From the NCBI RefSeq assembly GCF_019443405.1, contig NZ_CP080376.1, positions 682,001-746,000 on the forward strand: DNA of 64,000 nt, written 5' to 3'. Made by a program: the position numbers and the translations under genes. This document shows, one piece after another, positions 40,355 through 48,430 of the stretch. The notes under the pieces are model-generated. The model did not search any database. It saw nothing but the letters and a program-made list of their open reading frames with translations, and had not been told where the DNA came from. Position 1 is the first letter of the stretch. Every line of letters begins with the position of its first letter. Origin of the DNA: Brevundimonas sp. PAMC22021. Its GTDB lineage: Bacteria > Pseudomonadota > Alphaproteobacteria > Caulobacterales > Caulobacteraceae.

Positions 40355-40753
40355 TCAGCCGCCGGGGCGGCTTCCGGCCGAACCGGCCGTGTCGGCCTGG
40401 CCGCTGCCGGCTGAACCGGTGGTCCCGGCCGTCCCGGTCGTGCCCGTCGTGGTTCCAGCGGCGGCGCCCGGCGTGGTGCTGGCGGCGCCGGTCGAGCCGG
40501 TGGTTCCCGTCGCGCCTGTGGTTCCGGTGGTCGTGCCCGGCGTGGTCATGCTGCCCGTCGATCCGGTCATGGGCGCGGCGTTTGGATCGGTCGGCGCGGT
40601 CATGGCACCCGTTCCGGCCATGGGATCGGCGGTCGTGGCCGAGGCGCCCATGCCCGCGTCGGTCGCGGCGGGAGTCTCGGCGTCGTTGTTGTTGCCGCAG
40701 GCGGCCAGCGACAAGGCGGCGGTGCAGGCAGCTAGGGTCAGGATCGTCTTCAC
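40355..40753 (-). CDS. Lipoprotein with Thr/Gly low-complexity tail
   Basis: A 132-residue lipoprotein: signal peptide starting with GTG (KTILTLAACTAALSLAAC, lipobox LAAC), then Asn/Asp and Ala/Thr-rich sequence and a tail of TTG, TTP and GSAG repeats (TTPGTTTGTTGATGTTGSTG-like). The tail looks disordered. GTG at 40753 follows GGAG at 8 nt. A candidate general-stress promoter and a strong terminator flank it. Function unknown. Confidence 0.7.
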   Translation of the reverse strand: MKTILTLAACTAALSLAACGNNNDAETPAATDAGMGASATTADPMAGTGAMTAPTDPNAAPMTGSTGSMTTPGTTTGTTGATGTTGSTGAASTTPGAAAGTTTGTTGTAGTTGSAGSGQADTAGSAGSRPGG

Positions 40754-40783
40754 TTGGTGTCTCCGCTCCAATTGAAGTCTGGG

Positions 40784-40808
40784 AGCGTGCCGCTTCTCCG
40801 CCGGTTCC
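40784..40808 (-). promoter_or_regulatory. Candidate EcfG promoter for the Thr/Gly-rich lipoprotein
   Basis: Minus strand GGAAC (40808-40804), 16 nt spacer, CGCT (40787-40784). One mismatch from GGAAC-N16/17-CGTT. It lies 31 nt before the start codon. Confidence 0.35.
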
Positions 40809-40914
40809 ACCTTGACGGGAAGGAAAACGGACAATGAACCCATCCGGGATGAACGAGGCTGACGCGACGGCGCGCCAGCGGTGAACCAGTGCAGCCGTGA
40901 CGCCTTGTTGAGTG

Positions 40915-41976
40915 ATGACATCTCCCCGTCCCGCCGACCTCCTGTCGCTGTCCACCGCTCGGGCGCCGCACGTTCTTTCCCAGGCGGACGCCGCACGGGC
41001 TGCCGAGCAGATGTTTGGGGGGCGCTATGCCGGGTTTGAGCGCATGCGGCCGGTGTTCGAGAGCGCCGGCATCGACCAGCGCCAGACCGCCATGCCGATC
41101 GACTGGTACCTGCAGCCCAGGGGCTGGCCGGAGCGCACCGACGCTTATCTGGAGACAGGGACCGACCTGTTCGTCGCCGCGGCCAAGGCGGCGCTGGATG
41201 AGGCGGGGCTGAGCGGCGGCGACGTGGACGTGATCGTCACCGTCTCCTCCACGGGCGTCGCCACGCCCAGCCTGGAGGCGCGGGCGAGCGGGCGGATGGG
41301 CTTTCGGCCGGGCGCGGCGCGCGTTCCCGTGTTCGGTCTGGGCTGTGCGGGTGGGGCGACCGGGCTGGCGCTGGCGGGGCGGCTGGCCAGTGCTGCGCCG
41401 GGCGCGGTGGTGCTGCTGGTGGTGGTGGAACTGTGCACCCTGTCGTTCCGCACCGATGATCTCGGCAAGGCGGACATCGTGGCGACGGCCCTGTTCGGCG
41501 ACGGCGCGGCCGCCTGCGTGGTGCGCAGTGGAGGCGAGGGCGGCTTCGCCCGGATCGAGGCAAGCGCCGAACATACCTGGCCGGACACGCTGGACGTGAT
41601 GGGCTGGCGGGTCGATCCCACCGGGCTCGGCGTGATCTTTGACCGCGCCATCCCGCCGTTCGCCCGCAACCGCCTGAGACCCGCCGTGGTCGAGATGCTG
41701 GCAGGCCAGGGACGGACGCTTGAGGACATAGACCGCTTCATCTGCCATCCAGGCGGGATGAAGGTCATCGACGCCCTGGAAGCGGCGCTGTCGCTGGAGG
41801 TCGGTTCGCTGGACCACGAGCGAACGGTCCTGAGGGACCACGGCAACATGTCGGCGCCCACGGTGCTGCATGTGCTGGACCGCGCGCGCCGGGTGGGCCT
41901 GCCGCCGCGCTCGGTGGTGCTGGCGCTGGGACCAGGATTCACCTGCAGCACCGTGACGCTGGAGGCGCTCGCATGA
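40915..41976 (+). CDS. Type III polyketide synthase (chalcone/alkylresorcinol synthase-like)
   Basis: A 353-residue ketosynthase-fold enzyme. The catalytic triad is visible: Cys in FGLGCAGGATGLALAG, His in FICHPGGMKVIDAL and Asn in DHGNMSAPTVL. VSSTGVATPSLEA and the C-terminal LALGPGFTCSTVTLEA are typical. It probably condenses a fatty acyl-CoA with malonyl-CoA to alkylpyrones or alkylresorcinols. The product is inferred from the partner gene, an ICMT-like methyltransferase coupled by a 4-nt overlap. ATG at 40915 or the GTG one codon upstream. Confidence 0.88.
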   Translation: MTSPRPADLLSLSTARAPHVLSQADAARAAEQMFGGRYAGFERMRPVFESAGIDQRQTAMPIDWYLQPRGWPERTDAYLETGTDLFVAAAKAALDEAGLSGGDVDVIVTVSSTGVATPSLEARASGRMGFRPGAARVPVFGLGCAGGATGLALAGRLASAAPGAVVLLVVVELCTLSFRTDDLGKADIVATALFGDGAAACVVRSGGEGGFARIEASAEHTWPDTLDVMGWRVDPTGLGVIFDRAIPPFARNRLRPAVVEMLAGQGRTLEDIDRFICHPGGMKVIDALEAALSLEVGSLDHERTVLRDHGNMSAPTVLHVLDRARRVGLPPRSVVLALGPGFTCSTVTLEALA

Positions 41977-42467
41977 CGCTGGCCGTGATCGTGCTCGCCC
42001 TGGTGACGATCCAGCGGCTCGGAGAGCTGGTGCTGGCGCGCGCCAACACGCGCCGGCTGATGGCGCGTGGCGCGGTAGAGAGCGGCGCAGAGCACTACGG
42101 TTTCATTGTCGCCCTGCACGCCGCCTGGCTCATCGGCCTTTGGCTGCTGGCGTGGGACCGGCCGGTCAACCTGCCGCTGCTGCTCCTGTTCGTGCTGCTG
42201 CAAGCCGGGCGGGTCTGGGTGATCGCGACGCTGGGCCGGCGCTGGACCACGCGGATCATCACCCTGCCGGGCGAGCCCCTGGTGCGAAAGGGGCCGTTCC
42301 GCTTCGTATCTCACCCCAACTACATGGTGGTGGCGGGCGAACTGGCCGTGCTGCCGCTGGCGTTCGGCCTGCCGCTCTACGCCTTCGTCTTCACCGCGCT
42401 GAACGCCGTGATGATGTGGGTGCGCATCCGCTGCGAACAGCGGGCGTTGGATGCGGCGTCCACCTGA
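41973..42467 (+). CDS. Isoprenylcysteine carboxyl methyltransferase-family protein (BpsB-like)
   Basis: A 164-residue membrane methyltransferase with about four hydrophobic segments. The ICMT core reads VWVIATLGRRWTTRIITLPGEPLVRKGPFRFVSHPNYMVVAGELAVLPLAFGL, with the conserved RHPNY-like SHPNY motif, and the C-terminus has MMWVRIRCEQRAL. In Bacillus subtilis, BpsB of this family methylates products of the type III PKS BpsA; the same pairing here suggests O-methylation of alkylpyrones. It overlaps the PKS stop (ATGA). Confidence 0.85.
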   Translation: MTLAVIVLALVTIQRLGELVLARANTRRLMARGAVESGAEHYGFIVALHAAWLIGLWLLAWDRPVNLPLLLLFVLLQAGRVWVIATLGRRWTTRIITLPGEPLVRKGPFRFVSHPNYMVVAGELAVLPLAFGLPLYAFVFTALNAVMMWVRIRCEQRALDAAST

Positions 42468-42494
42468 GACGCCGCATCCATCCGCTCCGATCGA

Positions 42495-43493
42495 TCAGCC
42501 CGGCTGGCCGCCGCCGCCGGTGGCGCCAAAGATCTGCCCGGTCGAGTAGCTGAGGGCGGGATCGGCGGCCGCGACATAGAGGCCGGCGATCTCGGCCGGC
42601 TGGCCGGGGCGTCCCAGCGGCGCCTGGGCGCCGAACTGCTGGAGCTTTTCGGGCGTGGCGCCGCCGCTGACCTGAAGCGGGGTCCAGAATGGACCGGGCG
42701 TGACCGCGTTGACGCGGATGCCCTTGGACGCGAGTTGCTTGGCCATCGACTTGGTGAAGTTCAGCACCGCCGCCCGCGTCATGGCGTAGTCGACGAGGTC
42801 CTCGGACGGATTGCCGGCCTGTTCGGACGAGGTGTTGACGATGACGCCGCCGGCCTGCATCCGCGCCACCGCCGCCTTGGTCAGCCAGAACGGGGCATAG
42901 ACGTTGGTCTTGATGGTGGCGTCGAAGTCCTCGCTGGAGATGTCGCCGATGGTCGGGCGGGTCTGCTGGCGCGCGGCGTTGTTGACCAGGATGTCCAGTC
43001 CGCCCAGTTCGCGCGCGGCCCGCTCCACCAGCTGTTGGCAGAACGCTTCGTCGCGCAGGTCGCCGGGAATGGAGACGCCCTTGCGGCCCTCGGCGCGGAT
43101 CAGTTCGATGACCTCGCGCGCGTCCGGCTCTTCCTGCGGCAGGTGGTTGATGACCACATCGGCGCCCTCTCGCGCATAGGCGATGGCGGCGGCGCGACCG
43201 ATGCCGCTGTCGCCGCCGGTGATCAGCGCACGCTTGCCCTGGAGCCGGCCGGAGCCGCGATAGCTGGTCTCGCCGTGATCCGGTCGCGGATTCATGCGCG
43301 ACGCGAGGCCGGGCCAGGGCTGGGTCTGAACAGGGAAGGGAGGCTTTGGATAGTCGGCTGCGCGAGGCGCGGTGGGCGCGCCTGGCGGATTTTGCGGCTG
43401 CTGCTGGGCGAGAGCCGGCCCGGCCGCAGCCGCCGCGGCGCCGAGGCCCGCTGTGGCCACGAACGTGCGGCGCGCCTTGTCGATGTCGGCCAT
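42495..43493 (-). CDS. SDR oxidoreductase with Tat-type leader; catalytic Lys replaced by Arg
   Basis: A 332-residue SDR. Residues 1-30 contain a twin-arginine leader (KARRTFVATAGLGAAAAAAG), then a Pro/Gln-rich spacer. The SDR core follows: ALITGGDSGIGRAAAIAYAREGADVVINHLP, VNNAARQQTRP, NTSSEQAG and YAMTRAAVLNFTKSMAKQLA. This is the layout of the stress-type YhdG/YghA dehydrogenases. The active-site motif is YxxxR (YAMTR), not YxxxK; the codon is CGG. A candidate EcfG promoter lies upstream. Confidence 0.88.
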   Translation of the reverse strand: MADIDKARRTFVATAGLGAAAAAAGPALAQQQPQNPPGAPTAPRAADYPKPPFPVQTQPWPGLASRMNPRPDHGETSYRGSGRLQGKRALITGGDSGIGRAAAIAYAREGADVVINHLPQEEPDAREVIELIRAEGRKGVSIPGDLRDEAFCQQLVERAARELGGLDILVNNAARQQTRPTIGDISSEDFDATIKTNVYAPFWLTKAAVARMQAGGVIVNTSSEQAGNPSEDLVDYAMTRAAVLNFTKSMAKQLASKGIRVNAVTPGPFWTPLQVSGGATPEKLQQFGAQAPLGRPGQPAEIAGLYVAAADPALSYSTGQIFGATGGGGQPG

Positions 43494-43523
43494 GGTGTTC
43501 TCCTGAATGGAATGCTGTTCGTT

Positions 43524-43548
43524 AACCGGACGATGCAGAGCCGGTTCC
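43524..43548 (-). promoter_or_regulatory. Candidate EcfG promoter for the Tat-SDR gene
   Basis: Minus strand GGAAC (43548-43544), 16 nt spacer, GGTT (43527-43524), 30 nt before the start codon. One mismatch from GGAAC-N16/17-CGTT. Confidence 0.35.
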
Positions 43549-43633
43549 CAATCCGCGTGGTTCCAGATCGGAACATAACGATCCGCCCCGGATTGCCTTT
43601 CAGACCCACAAGGCCAGCCAAGAGGACAGCGAC

Positions 43634-43996
43634 ATGGAAGACAGCCGCGTTTGGGAGTTCGAGGAGAGCCTGTGGACGGCCGACGCCGACCACTATCGCG
43701 AGGCGGTGGACGACTGCTGCCTGATGGTGGTTCCCGCGGCGCCTCACGTCATGGCCGGGCCCGAGGCGATCCAGGCGGTGATCGACACCCCGCGCTGGAG
43801 CGAGGTGCGGTTCGAGCAACAAAAGGTCTCTCGTCCGCAGGAGGGGCTGATCGTGATCGCCTATCAGGTCACGGCGTCCAAGCCCGACGCCGAGGACTAT
43901 ACGGCCTTCTGCACCTCGACCTATCGGCGGCTGGAACACGACGTCTGGCGCGTGGTGCAGCATCAGCAAACGCCGCCGATCTCGATCAGCGAATAG
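43634..43996 (+). CDS. NTF2-like/DUF4440 protein
   Basis: A 120-residue soluble protein of the SnoaL/DUF4440 cone fold: EESLWTADADHYREAVDDCCLMVVPAAPHVMAGPEAIQAVID, VIAYQVTASKPDAEDYTAFCTSTYRRLEHDVWRVVQHQQTP. Such proteins may be small enzymes or ligand binders; nothing more specific is visible. ATG at 43634 follows GAGGACAGCGAC. It diverges from the Tat-SDR gene. Confidence 0.78.
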   Translation: MEDSRVWEFEESLWTADADHYREAVDDCCLMVVPAAPHVMAGPEAIQAVIDTPRWSEVRFEQQKVSRPQEGLIVIAYQVTASKPDAEDYTAFCTSTYRRLEHDVWRVVQHQQTPPISISE

Positions 43997-44002
43997 GCGC
44001 CG

Positions 44003-44452
44003 TCAGGCGATCGGAGAGGCGTCCGTCCCGGCGCGGAGAAGCGCGGTCTCGGCGCGGGCCGATCGCAGCACGAACTTCAGCTGGTAGGTCAGAAGCCGCC
44101 AGTTCAGGGGCTTGGTGACAAAGGCGGTGGCGCCGGCCTGGAAGGCACGGTCGATGGCCTCGACGTCGTCGCGGCCGGTGGCCACGATAACGGGCAGACG
44201 CTCCCAACGCGGATCGGCCCGTAGCCTGCCGAGCAGGTCGAAGCCGTCGATGCGGGGCATCTCCAGGTCGGTGACGACCAGGTCGAAGGCGCCTTGCTCG
44301 AGCTGTTCGAGCGCCTCGACGCCGTCGCCGGCGACCTCGATTTCGGCATGGACCGAGGCCAGATTGACCTGGGCGAACTCACGCAGGATCGGATCGTCAT
44401 CGACGAAGAGGATGCGGACATCCTCGTCCAGGACATAGAAAAAGCCGCTCAC
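44003..44452 (-). CDS. Single-domain response regulator
   Basis: A 149-residue receiver domain. The acidic pair is in RILFVDDDPILREF, the phospho-acceptor Asp in VVTDLEMPRIDGFDLL, the Thr in VIVATGRDD and the Lys in FVTKPLNWRLL. There is no output domain, only a short C-terminal helix. GTG at 44452 is chosen because GAGG lies 7 nt upstream; longer forms lack support. It is divergent from the kinase-EAL protein, 112 nt away, and could be a phosphorelay partner (inference). Confidence 0.85.
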   Translation of the reverse strand: MSGFFYVLDEDVRILFVDDDPILREFAQVNLASVHAEIEVAGDGVEALEQLEQGAFDLVVTDLEMPRIDGFDLLGRLRADPRWERLPVIVATGRDDVEAIDRAFQAGATAFVTKPLNWRLLTYQLKFVLRSARAETALLRAGTDASPIA

Positions 44453-44564
44453 TGCAAGGCCTCGCACTCTGTCCGGGCGCGCCCGAACCACGCCACCGTC
44501 CTTAAGCAGCGGGTCATTAACGTGTCGTATCGGTAGAGCACCGAACCACGACACGAGCGCCGCC

Positions 44565-47500
44565 TTGCCGAAGACCCAGACCATCGCGCGCAAACTCGCC
44601 AAGCTGGTGCTGACGGCGCTGGGCGTCTCCTTCGCGGTGACGGCGCTGACCGCCGCCTGGATGGATGCGACGGCGCAGGCGCGGCTGGAAAGCGAGCGCC
44701 TGGTGCAGACCGCGCGGGTGATCGGCTCCTTGTCGGCGGAGGCGGTGGCCCAAAAGGACCGCGCCGGCGCGTTCCAGGCCGTGCGGTCGATCTCCCAGAT
44801 GCCAAGCCTCAGCTATGCGCGGCTGGAAACGCGCGAAGGGTTCCTGCTGGCCGAGACCGGGTCGGGCGCGCGGCTGCTGTCGGACCTCAGCGTCGAACGC
44901 GACGGCCGACCCTCGCTCTGGCAGACCTTGAGGACGGGATCGATCGAAGCGTCGGCGCCGGTGCTGTGGGAGGGAACGGAGGTCGGCAAGGTGACGCTGT
45001 TCGGCCGCACGCCGGACCTGCGAACCCGCATTCTGGCGGCCTTGCTGCCGACATTGCTGGGCGCGCTGGTGGCCATGCTGGCGGCGCTTGTCGTGGCGCT
45101 GCGGATGGCGCGCAAGATCAGCGCGCCCATCGTCGCCCTTGCCGGGCAGATCGGCGAGGTGCGGCGCACCAGCCGCTTCGAGGCGCAGGGCGACATCGCC
45201 GCCGACGGCGAGGTGCGGGACCTGGTGGACGGCTTCAAGGATCTGCTCGGCAGCATCCGCGAACGCGACGCCCGGATCGCCGATCAGATCGACAACCTGG
45301 AGGCGGAGGTCGCCAGCCGGACGGTCGAGTTGTCGGACGCCAAGCAGGAGGCCGAGGCCGCCAACGCCGCCAAGTCCGACTTCCTGGCGGTGATGAGCCA
45401 TGAGATCCGCACGCCGCTGAACGGCATCCTGGCGCTCAGCGACCTGCTGGCGCGCACCGCCCTGCCGCCCAAGGCGAAGCGATACGCCGACATCATCTCG
45501 AACTCGGGCCGGTCGCTGCTGAACATCATCAACGAGATCCTGGACTTCTCCAAGGTCGAGGCGGGCAAGCTGGAGCTCGAGGCGATCGAGACCGATTTGG
45601 GCGAACTGATCGAGGACGTGGCCGACCTGTTCGCGGTCAAGGCGCAGGAAAAGGGGCTCGATCTCGCGACCTATGTCGATCCGACGCTGGGCTCGGTCGC
45701 CGCCGACCCGGTGCGCCTGCGTCAGGTGGTCAGCAATCTGCTCAACAATGCGCTGAAGTTCACCGAAACGGGCGGCGTGCTGCTGTCGGTGGAGCGCGCG
45801 GGCGAGCCGGGGCGGATTCGGATCAGCGTGGAGGACACCGGCCCGGGCATCCCGGCGGACCGTCTGCCGACGCTGTTCGAAGCCTTCACTCAGGCAGACC
45901 AGTCGACCACGCGGCGCTATGGCGGGACGGGTCTGGGCCTGACCATCTGCGACCGGCTGGTCGGCGCCATGGGCGGGCGCTGGGAGTTGGACAGCGTGGT
46001 CGGTCAGGGATCGACCTTTGCCTTCTCCCTGCCGGTCAGCGAGGTTTCGGCAGCGGCTGCCCCCATGTCGGCGCCGGCCGGATGGTCGGTGGGGCTCGGC
46101 GCGCTGGATGTCATGACCGGGCGCGCCGTGCGGCGATACCTGGGCGCCTACGGCGTGTCGGAAGCGCCTTTGGAAGTCGCGAACGCCACCTTGGTCGGAC
46201 CGAACGAAGAGGTCGCGGGCCTCGGCGTCAGGATCGGCGCGAAGGGCGGAGACGACGATAGCAGTCTCGCGAGGCCCTTGCGACGCGCGGTGCTGGAGCA
46301 TGCGCTGCAGGAACTGCAGCAAGGGCGCAAGCCGGAATGGTCGGGGGCGATTGCGCAGACCGGGGCTGGGGTGGCCTTCCCGGGCGTGCGGGTGCTGGTG
46401 GTCGATGACTCCGAGGTGAATCGCGAGGTGGCGTCGGAGGCTCTTGCGAGCCTCGGGATCGAGGCGGACACGGCCGTGGACGGGCTGGAGGCGGTGACGC
46501 GCGTGGCCGGCGAGCGGTTCGACTTGGTGCTGATGGACGGCTCCATGCCGGTCATGGACGGCTTCGAGGCGGCGCGACGCATCCGCGCGCAGGAGCAGGC
46601 GGAAGGGCGTTCGCCCACGCCGATCTACGCCCTGACCGCTCACGTCATCGGCGCGGCGGCCCAGGCTTGGCGCGAGGCCGGCATGAACGGCGTGGTGCAC
46701 AAGCCCTTCACCACCAATGATCTGGTGGAGGTGCTGAACGCAGTCTGCGGCGACCGCTCGCAAGCCGCGATCGCTGCGGCGCCGCAGTCGGCGGCCGAGC
46801 CTGTCGCTGTCAGCGCCGACGACCTGTTCGATGCAGCGACCCGCGCCGATCTTCAACGCATGGCCCAGCAGGGGCGGCCGGACTTCGTGGAGCGGGTCGA
46901 GCGGCTGTACCTCGACAATGCGCCGCTGCGCCTGGCCGAACTGACGGCCGCGGCCGGCGACGGACAGCTGGACGCCGTCGCGCGCGCCGCGCACGCGCTG
47001 AAGTCCATGAGCCTGAGCCTTGGCGCTCGCGTTGTGGCCGCCCTGGCCGCCGGCATGGAAGCCTCCGCGCGGCAGGGCGAGGCGATCTCGGCCGAACAGG
47101 TGGAGGCGATCGCCGACTGCCTGGACCGCACGATGCTCGAACTGGGCGGGGCGCCGGCCGAGCCGTCCGGACCATTGGCCGAGCTGGAGCAGGGGCTGGC
47201 GTGCGGCGAGTTGGAGATGCACTATCAGGCGCTGATGAACCCCAAGGGCGAGTTCAGCGGCAAGGTCGAGGCGCTGGTGCGCTGGACCTGTTCGCGGCAG
47301 GGCCGGCGCTCTCCCGCCGACTTCATTCCCGCTCTGGAGAAGGCGGGCGCCATCGCCCGGTTGACGGACTTCGCGCTGGAGCGGGCGATGACCGACATCC
47401 TGCCGCTGGTCGAGGTGCGCGTGTCGATCAACGCCTCGGCGGACGAGTTCCAGTCCGCCGACTTCGCCGATCGGGTCGCGGCCGTGATGCGCAAGGTCGG

Positions 47501-47930
47501 CTTCCCGCCGGAGCGGCTGGAGATCGAGGTCACCGAAACGGCCATGCTGAACCTCGACTCGGCGCGGCAATCCATCGAGGCGCTGAGGGCGTTGGGCGTC
47601 GGCGTGGCCCTGGACGACTTCGGCGCGGGTTTCACCAGCCTGCATGCGCTGCGCGACCTGAAGTTTGCGACGCTGAAGGTCGACGCCAGCTTTATCGCCA
47701 AATGCTGCGAGGACACGGCGTCCGCCGCGATCCTGCACGCCGTGATCAGCGTGGGCCGGGCGCTGGGCATGAAGGTGGTGTGCGAGGGCGTGGAGACGGC
47801 GGAGCAGGCCAGCTTCCTGCGCATCGCCGGCGCGCATCTGCTGCAGGGCTACCACTTCCACCGCCCGCAGCCGGTGGGCGATCTGGCCGAGACGCTCGGC
47901 CTGCAAGGCGACGTCAGGGACGTGGCTTAG
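44565..47930 (+). CDS. Hybrid histidine kinase - receiver - HPt - EAL phosphodiesterase
   Basis: A 1,121-residue membrane protein. An N-terminal helix (VLTALGVSFAVTALTAAW), a periplasmic sensor region and a second helix near residue 170 (LLPTLLGALVAMLAALVVAL) precede a HAMP-like region. Then come HisKA (MSHEIRTPLNG, His near 279), HATPase (RRYGGTGLGLTICDRL), receiver (VVDDSEVN near 609; LMDGSMPVMDG), HPt (AHALKSMSLSLG near 808) and an EAL domain from about 880. EAL residues are kept (EALVRW, SINAS, EVTET, LDDFGAG, LKVDASFI, CEGVET, LQGYHF), so it is probably an active cyclic-di-GMP phosphodiesterase. Start is TTG. Stop TAG abuts the IS remnant. Confidence 0.93.
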   Translation: MPKTQTIARKLAKLVLTALGVSFAVTALTAAWMDATAQARLESERLVQTARVIGSLSAEAVAQKDRAGAFQAVRSISQMPSLSYARLETREGFLLAETGSGARLLSDLSVERDGRPSLWQTLRTGSIEASAPVLWEGTEVGKVTLFGRTPDLRTRILAALLPTLLGALVAMLAALVVALRMARKISAPIVALAGQIGEVRRTSRFEAQGDIAADGEVRDLVDGFKDLLGSIRERDARIADQIDNLEAEVASRTVELSDAKQEAEAANAAKSDFLAVMSHEIRTPLNGILALSDLLARTALPPKAKRYADIISNSGRSLLNIINEILDFSKVEAGKLELEAIETDLGELIEDVADLFAVKAQEKGLDLATYVDPTLGSVAADPVRLRQVVSNLLNNALKFTETGGVLLSVERAGEPGRIRISVEDTGPGIPADRLPTLFEAFTQADQSTTRRYGGTGLGLTICDRLVGAMGGRWELDSVVGQGSTFAFSLPVSEVSAAAAPMSAPAGWSVGLGALDVMTGRAVRRYLGAYGVSEAPLEVANATLVGPNEEVAGLGVRIGAKGGDDDSSLARPLRRAVLEHALQELQQGRKPEWSGAIAQTGAGVAFPGVRVLVVDDSEVNREVASEALASLGIEADTAVDGLEAVTRVAGERFDLVLMDGSMPVMDGFEAARRIRAQEQAEGRSPTPIYALTAHVIGAAAQAWREAGMNGVVHKPFTTNDLVEVLNAVCGDRSQAAIAAAPQSAAEPVAVSADDLFDAATRADLQRMAQQGRPDFVERVERLYLDNAPLRLAELTAAAGDGQLDAVARAAHALKSMSLSLGARVVAALAAGMEASARQGEAISAEQVEAIADCLDRTMLELGGAPAEPSGPLAELEQGLACGELEMHYQALMNPKGEFSGKVEALVRWTCSRQGRRSPADFIPALEKAGAIARLTDFALERAMTDILPLVEVRVSINASADEFQSADFADRVAAVMRKVGFPPERLEIEVTETAMLNLDSARQSIEALRALGVGVALDDFGAGFTSLHALRDLKFATLKVDASFIAKCCEDTASAAILHAVISVGRALGMKVVCEGVETAEQASFLRIAGAHLLQGYHFHRPQPVGDLAETLGLQGDVRDVA

Positions 47931-48386
47931 GGCCGGGCCCCATAAACAGGACTCCCGGCGATCGTGGATTGTGATTTCCGTCCGTGGAAACAGGAGGACG
48001 GACATCGCTTCGGGAGTTCTGGCTGACGAATGCGCAGTTCGAGCGGCTTCGGCCGTTGCCGCCGAACACGCCGCGCGGCGCGCCACGGGTGGATGATCGG
48101 CGGGTGATCTCGGGCATAGTCCATGTGCTGATCAGCGGAAGACGCTATAATTATGCATTTGCGACGCCTGCTGTTGGATCGTGGAACCCGCCGCGTCATC
48201 CCAAACAGCCCTTGTCGCAAGAACCTCCCCGCCTTCGGCCCGCAAGCCGGTAAGCGCCGAAACCGCGTCGAACGCGCCTTCTGCCGCATCAAGGACTTTC
48301 GACGCGTCGCTACCCGATACGACAAACTGCGCCGCCGCAATCGCTCTCGCCGCAATCATCTCTTGGTGGTTGTGAGTCTAAGGGCC
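47931..48386 (+). mobile_element. Internally deleted IS5-family element (relative of the copy at 14955)
   Basis: Both ends resemble those of the intact IS. The end at 47931 (GGCCGGGCCCCATAAACAGG) matches its right end, and the end at 48386 (reverse complement GGCCCTTAGACTCACAACC) matches its left end. Between them, the first and last parts of the transposase gene remain, with roughly 380 nt missing. Left flank TTAG (stop codon of the kinase-EAL gene) and right flank CTAG suggest a mutated 4-bp target duplication. Confidence 0.75.
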
Positions 48387-48389
48387 TAG
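47984..48389 (+). pseudogene. IS5-family transposase remnant, internal deletion
   Basis: From 47984 the frame encodes REFWLTNAQFERLRPLPPNTP and DDRRVISGIVHVLISG, like the N-terminus of the intact transposase. Near 48140 the homology jumps to the C-terminal part, read in another frame: LRRLLLDRGTRRVIPNSP and NRVERAFCRIKDFRRVATRYDKL. The region with the first two catalytic Asp residues is gone, so it cannot be active on its own. Confidence 0.85.
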
Positions 48390-48407
48390 ACATCGGACAA
48401 AGGGGAA

Positions 48408-48430
48408 GGGGGCCTCAGCGCCCCCTTTTT
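48408..48430 (+). terminator. Terminator-like hairpin after the IS remnant
   Basis: GGGGGC and GCCCCC around a short loop, followed by TTTTT on the plus strand. It overlaps the stop codon of the GGDEF gene on the other strand and could stop transcripts from the kinase-EAL gene. Confidence 0.55.

Noticed and set aside
44517..48086. Very long open frame (about 1,190 codons) on the minus strand
   Set aside because: It is antisense to the kinase-EAL gene, its translation is rich in Arg, His, Gln and Pro without any domain, and it arises from the GC-rich codon pattern of the true gene.
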